Virus record (IMG/VR): IMGVR_UViG_3300035698_013459
Coordinates: 1 to 48,158 of that record
Direction: 5' to 3' (one strand)
From: a virus
DNA length: 48,158 nt
Both the position numbers and the translations under genes were made by a program. The notes below the pieces were generated by a model. The model was not told the DNA's origin. It searched no databases and saw only the letters and a list, made by a program, of their open reading frames with translations. Positions 1 to 9,393 of this stretch are shown here, piece by piece. The first letter of the stretch is position 1; each line of letters begins with the position of its first letter.

Positions 1-2681
1 AACGCCTTGGGGAAGGAAGTTATAAGCCTAAAGAGAATTTACAATTAGTTGAGAACACACGAGCTCTTGAATTGGCCAAGAAGCTGGACATAAAATACAT
101 ATGTAGCACCGACGCTCACATGCCAGAACTTGAAATGAAAACTGTCCAAAAAGTAAAAATGTGGAATAAATCAAAAAATTGGGAATTTGATTATATCTAC
201 TATTTACATGATTATAAAGAATTTAAGAAACAATGGATGGAAGAATACTTTCTCTCGGAGGAAATTTTTGAAGAGGGCTGTAAAAATACTATAGAGATAG
301 CTGATAAATGTCAAGATCTGGAATTGGAATTTAGTCATAAACTTCCTAAGATACAGTATGAGACCTATCCTGGGCATAAAAAGAACCAGACTAACACCGA
401 TCTTGTGGTTGAATTGGTCAAATATCACGATAAGGTAAATTTAAAAGACCCAGTGTATACTAATCGTTTAGTAAAAGAATTGAAGGTTTTGGGTGATAAT
501 GGCATAATTAATTTATTAGATTATTTTCTTTTATTGGAAGACGTCTGCCGTCATTGTAAAAAACAAAATATTAGATTGGGAGTAGCTCGTGGTTCAGCGG
601 GTGGCAGTCTTCTTGCTTATGCTCTTGATATTACTGACCTTAACCCTATTCTTCATGGTCTGTCTTTTGAACGTTTTATTAATCTCGCTCGTATTAAAAT
701 GGGTACATTTCCTGACATAGATTTAGATGTTGAAAGTGTGCGACGAGCTGAAGTAATCAAATATATGCAGGAGAAGTACGGTGTTGACAATGTGGCTCTG
801 TTTGGTACGATTCACACAATGAAAGTTAAATTAGCGTTAAGAGATACTATAAGGATACTAGATTCTACTTTACCACAAGAGAAGATTGATAGCATGGCCG
901 CTTCTATTCCGTGGATAGAATCAGAGAATAGCTCATTGGAAGAGATGGCCGAAATCCTTGATCAGTCTCCCGCCTTGAAAACATATTTTAAAAAGAGGCC
1001 AGACATACAGAAGGCTCTAATTTTGTCTTTGGGTCAGATGAGGCAATTTGGCGCTCATGCGGCTGCGGTTTGTATAAGTCCCACCCCAATCAATGAATTT
1101 GTGCCTTTGGCTAAAAAATCTAAAGATGAATTCTTTTATACTCAATATCCTATGGGGTATTGTGCTGAAGCTGGTTTGATTAAATATGATATTTTGGGTC
1201 TTAAGACCCTATCTGATATTGGTGGGTGTCTGGACATGGTATATGAAAGAACTAGCAAAAAGATTGATCCATGGAAAATACCATTAGATGATGAAGAGAC
1301 TCTGAGGGCTTTTAATAGGGGCAGAGACTATAATGCCACCATATTTCAGTTCAACACAGAAACTTTTAGCGATTTATTAACTGGTGTCAGGGGTGAAAAA
1401 CTGCATTTTAATGACTTAGTGGCTCTGAACACCTTGGGTCGTCCGGGAACTTATGACACAGGCATGCATTTAAAATGGATTGAGAGACGAAGGGGTGCAC
1501 CTCCTTCAGTTTTACATGCGGCCATGTGGCCTATCCTTAAAGACACTTTTGGGATTATTCTTTATCAGGAACAGGTCATGGCGATATTAAAATTAATGGC
1601 TGGATTTAATGACGAAGAAGCTGATGATATTAGAAGGGCCATTGGTAAGAAAAAAGTTAATTTGATTGATCATTATGGCAAAGTCTTTAGGGAAAGGGTG
1701 TCTACATACTACCCCGATGTTACTCCTAAGAAAGCTAATGATATTTGGGACAAAATTCAGTCGTTTGGTCGGTATAGTTTCAATAAGTCTCATTCAGTTG
1801 GGTATTCACAAATAGCATATGTCTGCCAGTATTTGAAGACACACTATGGATTAGAATGGTGGTGTTCTATTCTAAGAAACGAGACTGAGGATGATAAACG
1901 AAGGTCTTATTATCAGTTTATACGTAAGAAGATGGCTCCTTACGACATTAATCATTCAGATGATGCTTATTACATCAATAAAATCAATGGGAAGGAATTG
2001 ATTGTCCCCCCTATTAGCTCCATAAAATTTATTGGTAAAAAAATCATGGCGAAAATTCGTAAGCAGCGCCCCTTTAAATCTTTTGATCATTTTATGGGGT
2101 ATGCTTCTAAAGCTTCGGTTACCTTCAAAAAGAATGTAATTATGAACATGATTATTGGGGGGTTGTTTGGCTCTATAGAAGAGCGGACGGAGCTAGAATT
2201 GATCGAATGTTTTTATAAGACCTACCTTGGGGCTAAGATTAAAGCCAATGGGGAAGGTAATAGCAAATTTAAGGAATGGGAAGAGAATTATAAATGTATG
2301 ACTAACGACATATTGCAGCAAAAGAAGATGGAGCTTTTGCCCCATAATAATGTTGATCTTAATGATCTTCTCCCAGTAGAACATCAGGCTAAATACGATA
2401 ATTTTAGTGAGGCTTTGGCCAAGGGTGATCGGGACCCAGTTAGATTAATAGGTCTAGTCCTTGAGGTACATAATATTAAGACCAAGAGTGGGAAATCAAT
2501 GTTCTTTGCTACTATAGCTAATCAAGGGCTAAATATACCCTTAACCGTGTTCCCAAATTGTGCTACAAAATTTAGAGAGATTTTTCGTAAGGGAAAAATC
2601 GTTAGAGTTAATGGAAGAATAAATTTTTATGGTAGTAAGTATGGCATTGCCGTTGATGATGCGGCCGAATTTAAATCTTAA
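1..2681 (+). CDS. dnaE: DNA polymerase III alpha subunit-like (family C), 5' partial
   Basis: Replicative DNA polymerase of the bacterial DnaE type, expected to copy the phage genome. The frame is open to the left edge (first full codon at base 3), so the start and most of the PHP domain lie outside the window; the PHP tail with STDAHMP is at about 107-125. A GSAGGS loop (590-607) precedes the palm motif PDIDLDVE, whose Asp codons at 714 and 720 are the metal ligands. ILYQEQVM, RRAIGKKK and FNKSHSVGYS follow in the usual DnaE order, and the last 90 or so residues look like an OB fold. About 890 residues are visible, against roughly 1,050-1,160 in full DnaE. It ends 11 bases before the dNMP kinase and heads the rightward replication operon. 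Confidence 0.95.
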   Translation, partial: RLGEGSYKPKENLQLVENTRALELAKKLDIKYICSTDAHMPELEMKTVQKVKMWNKSKNWEFDYIYYLHDYKEFKKQWMEEYFLSEEIFEEGCKNTIEIADKCQDLELEFSHKLPKIQYETYPGHKKNQTNTDLVVELVKYHDKVNLKDPVYTNRLVKELKVLGDNGIINLLDYFLLLEDVCRHCKKQNIRLGVARGSAGGSLLAYALDITDLNPILHGLSFERFINLARIKMGTFPDIDLDVESVRRAEVIKYMQEKYGVDNVALFGTIHTMKVKLALRDTIRILDSTLPQEKIDSMAASIPWIESENSSLEEMAEILDQSPALKTYFKKRPDIQKALILSLGQMRQFGAHAAAVCISPTPINEFVPLAKKSKDEFFYTQYPMGYCAEAGLIKYDILGLKTLSDIGGCLDMVYERTSKKIDPWKIPLDDEETLRAFNRGRDYNATIFQFNTETFSDLLTGVRGEKLHFNDLVALNTLGRPGTYDTGMHLKWIERRRGAPPSVLHAAMWPILKDTFGIILYQEQVMAILKLMAGFNDEEADDIRRAIGKKKVNLIDHYGKVFRERVSTYYPDVTPKKANDIWDKIQSFGRYSFNKSHSVGYSQIAYVCQYLKTHYGLEWWCSILRNETEDDKRRSYYQFIRKKMAPYDINHSDDAYYINKINGKELIVPPISSIKFIGKKIMAKIRKQRPFKSFDHFMGYASKASVTFKKNVIMNMIIGGLFGSIEERTELELIECFYKTYLGAKIKANGEGNSKFKEWEENYKCMTNDILQQKKMELLPHNNVDLNDLLPVEHQAKYDNFSEALAKGDRDPVRLIGLVLEVHNIKTKSGKSMFFATIANQGLNIPLTVFPNCATKFREIFRKGKIVRVNGRINFYGSKYGIAVDDAAEFKS

Positions 2682-2692
2682 AAGGAGAAGAC

Positions 2693-3514
2693 ATGACTAA
2701 AAAATTAGAAGATTCTACTGTTATTGTGGCTTTTATCGGGCCTAAAGGGTGTGGGAAGACCACAGCATGTAAACATCTAGGTGCTAAGAGTGATGGGACG
2801 ATATTGACCTTTGCTGCTGAATTAAAGAAACTGTGTAAGGAAGCTTTCCGTCTTTCTGATGATCAGGTTTATGGAACTCACAAAGATGTTGCCTTTGCTA
2901 AGCCCATGGTACTTACAGAGAGAGCAGTTAAAAGGGTTACGAAAGGCATGGATATCAAACTTCATGAGTTTAATCCAAGCCACAAATTTTCGTGGTCTAA
3001 AATAGCTGTTAATAAATTCCCCGTTAATGCTAAGACATTTAACAGCCCTAGAGAGATTATGCAGTATGTTGGAACAGAACTGATGCATTCACTTTACCTG
3101 CCATTTCACTGTGAAGTAATGGGTCCGAATATTACTGGAGCTGGTTATTATTTTGTAGATGATTTAAGATTTATGAACGAATATGAATATTTGAAGGAAT
3201 TGTGTCCTTCACTTAAGATTGTGTTGATCAAGGGACGCAAAGAAAAGAAAACAGGGAAAGAAGAGCATTCTTCAGAGGCTGAATGGAAAAAAATTGACAC
3301 AAATTATACTATTAATAATTCAAAAACGATAAAAGAATACAGAACTAATTCAGAAGAACTCTTTGATACTATAATAACAGATATCGAAAAAGACTATGCA
3401 GACAAACCAGACACTAAAAAAGTCATAAATAATATCTTAAAGGACGATCATGACCCTAAATTTGGAAAAAATAAAGTCAGAGTTGGTAAGTTTATATTCG
3501 AAGCGAAAGCGTAG
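2693..3514 (+). CDS. Deoxynucleoside monophosphate kinase-like P-loop protein
   Basis: Probably phosphorylates deoxynucleoside monophosphates to feed DNA synthesis, like T4 gene 1. The P-loop GPKGCGKT is at residues 16-23, and the following 'AAELKKLC' helix with a V-Y-G-T-x-K-D stretch is typical of phage dNMP kinases. Length 273 aa. The start has the ribosome site AAAGGAGA. In a phage that may use an unusual purine, this kinase could have to accept dZMP as well as normal dNMPs; that is inference. The 3' end overlaps the next gene by 65 bases. Confidence 0.75.
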   Translation: MTKKLEDSTVIVAFIGPKGCGKTTACKHLGAKSDGTILTFAAELKKLCKEAFRLSDDQVYGTHKDVAFAKPMVLTERAVKRVTKGMDIKLHEFNPSHKFSWSKIAVNKFPVNAKTFNSPREIMQYVGTELMHSLYLPFHCEVMGPNITGAGYYFVDDLRFMNEYEYLKELCPSLKIVLIKGRKEKKTGKEEHSSEAEWKKIDTNYTINNSKTIKEYRTNSEELFDTIITDIEKDYADKPDTKKVINNILKDDHDPKFGKNKVRVGKFIFEAKA

Positions 3515-4076
3515 CGTTTGGTCGATTCGCGGAGTTTCTCTACTGCTAATCATTGTACTGTTTTATGTTGGGCAATGTGCTAGTGAAGTAGGGGAACTTG
3601 TTGAGGACACCATTGAATCTAACCCCATATTATCCGTAATTTCAACAATAACCGATAAAATTCCTAATCCTATCCGCGAAGCCATTAAAAAGAAAAAAGA
3701 GGAAGAAGAATCTGGTGTTGACATAGCTCATAAGGTCGATACTAGGTCTAGTAAATTCCGGACAGATGTTCATCTGGACGCTGGAGTTTACACTGATTTT
3801 TTCCCCATCCAAGAGAAATTCTTATTACCAAAACCAGGAATAGGTTTATCGGTCTTTTCTTATGGCCCCAGTTCTAACGAAACGCATTGGAGATTTTTAC
3901 GTTTTGGGGTTGGGGGTTGGCTCAACAGCGGCCTAGATTTAACTGTTGCTCCGGCCATGTACAACATAGGCCATAAGTTACTCATTATTACTAATACATA
4001 TATTTATCCTCATGTGGGGTATAATGTGACCAATAACCGATTTGTGGCAGGAGTGGGAATTTCTCTCAGTTTCTAG
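3450..4076 (+). CDS. Membrane-anchored protein with beta-rich C-terminus
   Basis: Not recognised. A basic N-terminus is followed by one membrane segment at about residues 29-44 (LLLIIVLFYVG), then an amphipathic, Lys/Glu-rich linker at 70-95 and a beta-rich domain. The chain ends in Phe in a GVGISLSF strand, as outer-membrane beta-barrel strands often do, but a single N-terminal anchor argues against a true barrel. The ATG at 3450 has AAAGGA seven bases upstream and lies inside the kinase gene. Its place in a replication operon gives no clear role. Confidence 0.7.
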   Translation: MTLNLEKIKSELVSLYSKRKRSVWSIRGVSLLLIIVLFYVGQCASEVGELVEDTIESNPILSVISTITDKIPNPIREAIKKKKEEEESGVDIAHKVDTRSSKFRTDVHLDAGVYTDFFPIQEKFLLPKPGIGLSVFSYGPSSNETHWRFLRFGVGGWLNSGLDLTVAPAMYNIGHKLLIITNTYIYPHVGYNVTNNRFVAGVGISLSF

Positions 4077-4104
4077 CCAGAATCAATTTTATACGGAGGT
4101 TTGT

Positions 4105-5013
4105 ATGAGTGCACAAGATTTATTTAACAAGGATGACGACACGAAGGTTTTAGATGAAGAACTTTCAAAATGCGAAGAGGAATTGGCTTCGTCTGGTGGT
4201 GGTGGTAACAGAAATTATTTTAAGATCGCAGAAGGAGAAGCTGGTAACAAAGTTAGACTCCTTCCTCCTTTGAAGGGGATCAAGACTCCGTGGTATCATG
4301 TTCCCATCCATTTTAATCTTATGGGCGCTAATGGCAAGAAACTGCCAGTGTTGTGTGGTAAAGACAATTTTGGTGAGTGTCCGCTTTGTGAAGATGCTCA
4401 GATGTTTAGGGATCAGGGCGACGGCCTAAAAGCATGGAATGCCGCTGCCAAAGATCAGTTTTTGTATAATATCATTACTGAGGATGGTGAATTTGCCGTT
4501 CTTACAGCACCAAAGAAGTTACAGCAGGAATTGATTAAACAATTTAAATTTGCTCGTTCTGATGATGGCGGTGAATACAATCCTTGGGATATCGAGCAGG
4601 GCTGTTATGTCAAGATTGTAAAGACCAAGGGTAAAAAAGAAGGTAATCAGAAATTCCCGCCCAATGTTTGGTCTGTCCATCTCTTGAAGCGTACCGCTGT
4701 TGATGCTGAAATGTTAGAAAAAGCAGCCGAGGGCATGACCGATCTTAAGAGTATGTATAGAGTGTTTAATGTTGAAGAATTAAATGGCCTTCTTAATGGT
4801 ACGTTTAATCCTTTTGAAAAGAATGACGAAGCTGATGATGTGGCAGCCCCAGCACCAGCCAATGAAGAAAAAGCGGGGGAGGAAGCGCCTCCGGCGATTA
4901 AAGATGATGCTGACGAAGTAAGCCCCCCTGTTAACGTGGAAGAAGACGTTAAGGACGTTGATGAAGTTTTGGACGAGACAGACGAATTAACAAAGAAATT
5001 TCTTAACAGCTAG
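4105..5013 (+). CDS. Single-stranded DNA-binding protein (T4 gp32-like)
   Basis: Coats single-stranded DNA during replication and recombination. Start chosen at 4105 because CGGAGG lies just upstream; an earlier in-frame ATG at 4042 has no such site and overlaps the previous gene. The 302-aa product has a gp32-like zinc site: His65 or His69, Cys84, Cys92 and Cys95 (C-x7-C-x2-C). The C-terminal 55 residues are strongly acidic, as in SSBs that recruit partner proteins. It sits directly before recA/uvsX, its usual functional partner. Confidence 0.85.
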   Translation: MSAQDLFNKDDDTKVLDEELSKCEEELASSGGGGNRNYFKIAEGEAGNKVRLLPPLKGIKTPWYHVPIHFNLMGANGKKLPVLCGKDNFGECPLCEDAQMFRDQGDGLKAWNAAAKDQFLYNIITEDGEFAVLTAPKKLQQELIKQFKFARSDDGGEYNPWDIEQGCYVKIVKTKGKKEGNQKFPPNVWSVHLLKRTAVDAEMLEKAAEGMTDLKSMYRVFNVEELNGLLNGTFNPFEKNDEADDVAAPAPANEEKAGEEAPPAIKDDADEVSPPVNVEEDVKDVDEVLDETDELTKKFLNS

Positions 5014-5018
5014 GGGGA

Positions 5019-5897
5019 ATGATGAGCAAATTAAAGGATGTCATGGACATCTTATACAAAGACAAGTCTGTGGTTTCTGCCTCTACAATTTCTGAGTCTT
5101 CCCCTATTCCAACCCCCTCGCCCAGTGTAAACTGGGCAATGGGAGGGGGGATAACCCCCGGATATTTACATTGTTTCAGCGGTCCGGAATCTAGTGGGAA
5201 GTCTTTTTTTGCGATGGCATGTGCGTCTGAACTGTTAAAAACTGACCCAGAAGGAATTATATTGTGGTTTGACGCTGAATTTTCATTTAGTAAACATTGG
5301 CTTGACGTCATGGTTTCGCCCGATGATCACGATAGAATCATAATAAAGAGAACCAATCGGGGCATAGACATCTTTGATTATTATTATGACACAATTATCG
5401 GTTTGGTAGAAAATAAGGGTTTAAAAGTTTTGGGTTGTGTTTTGGATAGTCTTCAATCCATTGTGGCTGTTAAAGAGGCAAAAAGAGCCAATACTGAAAA
5501 GATCATTATTGGCGATTTGGCTTCTTATATGCCCGGAGCTTTGAAAAAAATTCTTCAGCCTTCTAGAGTGCACAACATACCATGGATTATCATTTCGCAG
5601 GTTAGGCAAGACTTAGATCCCGGAGCTAAATATAAAGGTAGGACGCTTGTAACTACTGGTGGAATGGCCTTTAAACACCATATCGACATTGAAGTATTCT
5701 TCGAGAAGATCTGGTCTAAAGACAGTAAAATTTATGGTAGTACCAAAAACATGAACGATAAAGCTGAACAAATGGGGCATTCGGTGAGAGCCAAAATTTG
5801 GAAAGGTCGAGGTGTAAAACCACATAGGGTGGCCGAGTTTAAACTTCATTATGAACAAGGCATAGTAGACGGATGGAGAGATGGTGCACTTAGCTAG
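5019..5897 (+). CDS. RecA/UvsX-type recombinase, core domain
   Basis: ATP-dependent strand-exchange protein for recombination-dependent replication and repair. Walker A GPESSGKS is at residues 55-62; Walker B-like VLGCVLDSL and the DNA-binding region with IISQVRQDLDPGAKY follow in order. At 292 aa it lacks the C-terminal domain, which is encoded in the +1 frame by the next ORF, starting 17 bases before this stop codon. The start is one of two adjacent ATGs (5019 or 5022) after GGGGG. Family assignment is firm; whether this short protein works alone is not known. Confidence 0.9.
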   Translation: MMSKLKDVMDILYKDKSVVSASTISESSPIPTPSPSVNWAMGGGITPGYLHCFSGPESSGKSFFAMACASELLKTDPEGIILWFDAEFSFSKHWLDVMVSPDDHDRIIIKRTNRGIDIFDYYYDTIIGLVENKGLKVLGCVLDSLQSIVAVKEAKRANTEKIIIGDLASYMPGALKKILQPSRVHNIPWIIISQVRQDLDPGAKYKGRTLVTTGGMAFKHHIDIEVFFEKIWSKDSKIYGSTKNMNDKAEQMGHSVRAKIWKGRGVKPHRVAEFKLHYEQGIVDGWRDGALS

Positions 5898-6108
5898 CAA
5901 CCTTGGAGTTATTACTCGTAAGGGTAGTAATTATTATTTTGAAGGACAGCTTTTGGGGAATGGGAAAGATAAGACCACAGAGATGGTTGCGGCCTCTCCC
6001 GATTTACAAAAATCGATCATGGAGGCTGTCAGTAAAGCGGTATCAACAGAGGCTTGTGCTGATGATGTTATGTTGGCCGAGGCTGAGGATGAATTGGGAG
6101 ATATATAA
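5881..6108 (+). CDS. RecA C-terminal domain as separate overlapping ORF
   Basis: The 75-aa product reads like the end of RecA: LASNLGVITRKGSNYYFEG, then GNGKDKT, then a helix through 'SPDLQKSIMEAV', matching the family pattern of 'lgiiekSGaWYsy.geriGqGkena.. npel..eie'. It is in the +1 frame relative to the upstream recA and overlaps its stop by 17 bases. ATG 5881 or GTG 5884 follows GGAG, so re-initiation is possible; alternatively a +1 slip at CTT AGC TAG would join the two. An indel in the DNA or assembly is the third option. Confidence 0.7.
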   Translation: MVHLASNLGVITRKGSNYYFEGQLLGNGKDKTTEMVAASPDLQKSIMEAVSKAVSTEACADDVMLAEAEDELGDI

Positions 6109-7130
6109 TGCGATCACTTATCGTGGGAGACATACATATAAAAGAAAATAACATAGGGCTAGTTGATTTAGCTTTTAGTGGGATTCTGAATTATGTGGAA
6201 GTGAATAAAATCAAGAATGTTAAATTTCTTGGTGATATTTATAATCAGCGGGCTTTGATAAGGACGAGTCATCAGAGATTATTAGTTAAAACTGTGGCTC
6301 GGCTTGTTAAGCTTGGGTGTTGTGTTGACATTGTAGTTGGTAACCACGATTTTGATTCTTTGGATAGTAGAGATACGCACTCCTTGGACGTGTTGGATTG
6401 GCTTTTTAGCGACAGCGTTAATATTTATGCTGATAACACGTTCAAGGATGGGGTTATGTATCTTCCGTATTCCACCGACTTTGATGGGATTAAGGCATTC
6501 ATAGATAAACATCATAAGGATACCAAATGTGTTTATTGTCATCTTCCTATTAGTGGATTTCACTTGACTCCGTTTCATAAAGAAAAGAATGGCATACCCC
6601 CCACTTGGTTTAAGGGATTGCCAAGGGTATTTGCTGGGCATTTTCATATGAAGCAAACCATGAATGTAATTGTCTATCCGGGATCTTTATTAATAAACAC
6701 ATACGCTGAAGCTGGTATGCGTTCGATATTAATAGACTATGATATGGATACTAATAAGATTATTGAAATTGATTTGAAAACCATTGTACCGTCTATACCA
6801 TTATATCATGTGGTTATGGTAGATGGCATGACCAAGAATGTTTCTTATGGTCTGATCGATTTAGATAATGATTATGTTAAGTTTGTTATTGTGGCAGATA
6901 TTATCGAAGATTGTAGGAAGAAACACGATGAACTTTTGATAGAACTAAAGGATAAAACTGGCAAGTTTCAATTTCAATATAAAACCAGTAAGATGGAAGA
7001 AGAACGTATACCAGAACACATATCTGTTGAGGCCATGTTTTTACAATACGTCAAAGAGAAGTATAAAGACGACGAGGTGCTCACTAAACGAGGTCTTGAA
7101 TACATAAGGGAGTCCCATGCCCAAATATAG
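6108..7130 (+). CDS. Recombination endonuclease gp47 / SbcD-Mre11-like
   Basis: Nuclease subunit of the two-part complex that processes DNA ends together with the gp46-like ATPase encoded nearby. Calcineurin-type metal motifs occur in order: GDIH at residues 7-10, LGDIYN near 41, GNHDFDS near 79, HLPISG near 145 and GHFH near 181. Length 340 aa is normal for phage gp47. The ATG overlaps the stop of the RecA C-terminal ORF (TAATG), so translation is probably coupled. Confidence 0.88.
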   Translation: MRSLIVGDIHIKENNIGLVDLAFSGILNYVEVNKIKNVKFLGDIYNQRALIRTSHQRLLVKTVARLVKLGCCVDIVVGNHDFDSLDSRDTHSLDVLDWLFSDSVNIYADNTFKDGVMYLPYSTDFDGIKAFIDKHHKDTKCVYCHLPISGFHLTPFHKEKNGIPPTWFKGLPRVFAGHFHMKQTMNVIVYPGSLLINTYAEAGMRSILIDYDMDTNKIIEIDLKTIVPSIPLYHVVMVDGMTKNVSYGLIDLDNDYVKFVIVADIIEDCRKKHDELLIELKDKTGKFQFQYKTSKMEEERIPEHISVEAMFLQYVKEKYKDDEVLTKRGLEYIRESHAQI

Positions 7131-7446
7131 CTATAAATGCACAAAATGCGGACATGAAGGTGATAAAGTAACGCTCTATGCTGAACGGTACAATGTGGTG
7201 TGTTCGGAGTGTGGTGGGGAAACTGTCCTTTCGTTTTCATCTCTTGGATTTGCTGCCGAAGTTTTAGATACGGTAGATCGAGATAGAAACAAAAAAACGA
7301 TTAGAGATGTTGGAGACATTTTACAAGACAGAGCTAAGAAACATAAATTGACTGACAAGGAATCTTCGCACTATGTTGAAGAAAAAGGAATGACGGAAGC
7401 AGTAAAACGCGGTTATTTTGATAAGGAAAAGAAAAAATGTATATAA
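7117..7446 (+). CDS. FmdB-type zinc-ribbon protein
   Basis: A 109-aa protein with an N-terminal zinc ribbon: CTKCGH at residues 9-14 and CSECGG at about 31-36, the pattern of FmdB-family ribbons (MPxYxYxCxxCG). The rest is a basic, helical region without a known domain. It overlaps gp47 by 14 bases and gp46 by 10 bases, so it is translated as part of the recombination operon. A DNA- or protein-binding role is likely, but the exact function is unknown. Confidence 0.75.
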   Translation: MPKYSYKCTKCGHEGDKVTLYAERYNVVCSECGGETVLSFSSLGFAAEVLDTVDRDRNKKTIRDVGDILQDRAKKHKLTDKESSHYVEEKGMTEAVKRGYFDKEKKKCI

Positions 7447-9305
7447 ATTTTCAATCTATAGAAGCTTCTAATTTTTTGAGTTATAATGACATGAAACTTT
7501 CTTTTTTAGATGGCATTAATGTCATAGATGGGTGGAATGAGGACGCTGAGACGTCTAATGGTAGTGGTAAGTCGTCTATTTTTGACGCCGTGTCTTGGTG
7601 TTTGTTTGGATTGCTACCTAGGAATTTGAAATCGACTGAATGTATAAAATTTGGCGAGACTGAGGCCCACGCGGTATTGACTTTTAGTGATCTGAAGGAC
7701 AATGTATATAAAATTAGAAGAGAGGCTAAACCGTCTAAATTATATTTTTGGGTTAATGACAAACCAGTCACAGCCGAAAATAAAATGGCTCTACAAAGTG
7801 TTATAACTAAAAGAAGCGGTATGACATATGAACTCTTTAATAGAACTATTTATATCTCTCAAGGGTCTACAACTAAATTTTTGACTTCTTCTGAAGAGAG
7901 TCGCAAAGACATCTTATTTAAGATTGTTAAATTGGATCAGATTGATATAGTACATGATACTGTTTCTGAAGATTATAAAGAGGGGGAACACGAAATAAGA
8001 CAATCTGAGGTCCTTTTAGGTAAACAATTAGAAATGCTTAAAGAATATGCATCCTTGATGCAAGAACACGCAGAGAGAGCCAAACAATTCTCTTTGGATC
8101 GTGAAAAGGATCTTATATCTATGGATACTGAGATGGGATCTTTAGACGTTGAAGTATCGTCTCTGGCCGAAGAACTTTCAAAGATTAAAGAAATACAGAT
8201 TAATCGCCCACAATATGCTAAAGATTGTGAACAAACGCTGGTTGATGCTCAGGATACATTGCAAAAATTAGAGACCCTAAAAGAAAAGAAGTCTACTATC
8301 AAAACGAAGTTGAATGCGTACTACATAGAAAATGATAAATACGAATTTGAAACTTCTTCTTTGGAAGCGGTGGACAAACCGTGTCCGTTTTGTGCAAGGC
8401 CCCTAGATGATTCTTTTGTAGAAGCCAAACTTAAAGAGACTAAAGAGGCTGTCACGAGCAATTTGGCAATAATGAAGACATTAGAATCTAAAGTATTTAA
8501 AATTGATAAGGTTTTGGCGAGCCATTATAAGCTTACCATGGATAAGATTGAAGAATTCAATCAAAAGATTGGGGAAACTAAATCCTATGAGAAGGAAATA
8601 GAACAACTGGAGAAAGCACATCATTCTGTGTTTAATAGACGAGAGGGTTTGAAGAGAACCAGGGGAAAATTAATGTCTAGCCCCAATACTTTTATGGAAG
8701 TGAGAGCTGGGATTAAAGTGAAGTGGCGGGCGCTTTACGATAAGACTACCGTTGAGAACGACAAATTTGCTTCTAAAAAGAAAGATTTGAAACTCCTAGA
8801 AAAATTGAAGGGGGTGTTCGGTCCTCATGGGGTGAAAGCTCTCATTTTAGATGGTATTATCAATGAGCTTAATCAGACGGTTCGGGATTATTTGTCGGTA
8901 TTGTATGAACAATCAGTAGCCATAACTTTTAAAGTACATAGTCATACTACACCAAAAAGAGGAACTACATATAAGATTTCGGCCGAATTTATTATCAATG
9001 GCCAGGATTGGACTTTTAATGCGCTTTCGGGTGGAGAGAAAAGACGTGCTATAATAGCAGTTGATTTTGCTTTATCGAAGATTATGTCTAAGAGATATGG
9101 TGATGGGTGCAATTTACTTCTTTTAGATGAGATTACAACAGATCTAGATGAGCATTCAAGATCGAAATTTTACGAATTGTTGGGTCAAGTAGGGGAAGAC
9201 AAAGCCATTTATCTCGTTGATCATGCCTTTGACAGGAATAGTATTAGAAATGCCAACATTATGAAAGTGAGAAAATCTAATGGTACAAGTACACTAGGGA
9301 TTTAG
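7437..9305 (+). CDS. Recombination endonuclease gp46 / SbcC-Rad50-like ATPase
   Basis: SMC-like ATPase that works with the gp47 nuclease on DNA ends. Walker A GSGKSS is at residues 42-47; two coiled-coil arms flank a zinc hook CPFC near residue 315; the ABC signature ALSGGEKRRA and Walker B LLLLDEITTDLDE are near the C-terminus. The length of 622 aa is close to that of T4 gp46. All the catalytic motifs of the family are intact. Confidence 0.92.
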   Translation: MYINFQSIEASNFLSYNDMKLSFLDGINVIDGWNEDAETSNGSGKSSIFDAVSWCLFGLLPRNLKSTECIKFGETEAHAVLTFSDLKDNVYKIRREAKPSKLYFWVNDKPVTAENKMALQSVITKRSGMTYELFNRTIYISQGSTTKFLTSSEESRKDILFKIVKLDQIDIVHDTVSEDYKEGEHEIRQSEVLLGKQLEMLKEYASLMQEHAERAKQFSLDREKDLISMDTEMGSLDVEVSSLAEELSKIKEIQINRPQYAKDCEQTLVDAQDTLQKLETLKEKKSTIKTKLNAYYIENDKYEFETSSLEAVDKPCPFCARPLDDSFVEAKLKETKEAVTSNLAIMKTLESKVFKIDKVLASHYKLTMDKIEEFNQKIGETKSYEKEIEQLEKAHHSVFNRREGLKRTRGKLMSSPNTFMEVRAGIKVKWRALYDKTTVENDKFASKKKDLKLLEKLKGVFGPHGVKALILDGIINELNQTVRDYLSVLYEQSVAITFKVHSHTTPKRGTTYKISAEFIINGQDWTFNALSGGEKRRAIIAVDFALSKIMSKRYGDGCNLLLLDEITTDLDEHSRSKFYELLGQVGEDKAIYLVDHAFDRNSIRNANIMKVRKSNGTSTLGI

Positions 9306-9306
9306 A

Positions 9307-9393
9307 GTGTTGTGTCATAATTGTAATCATGCGTTAGGAGCTTATGGATACTGTCCACATCAAAAAAATGATATCGATAGACCCAGGGTCTAG
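9307..9393 (+). CDS. Possible 28-aa zinc-knuckle miniprotein
   Basis: GTG-initiated frame encoding a short Cys/His-rich peptide with CHNC at residues 3-6 and CPH at 16-18, a plausible one-zinc knuckle. It begins one base after the gp46 stop and overlaps the annotated start of the RuvC-like gene. If real, the resolvase may start at its internal Met codon (9368). Only the Cys pattern supports it. Confidence 0.3.
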   Translation: MLCHNCNHALGAYGYCPHQKNDIDRPRV

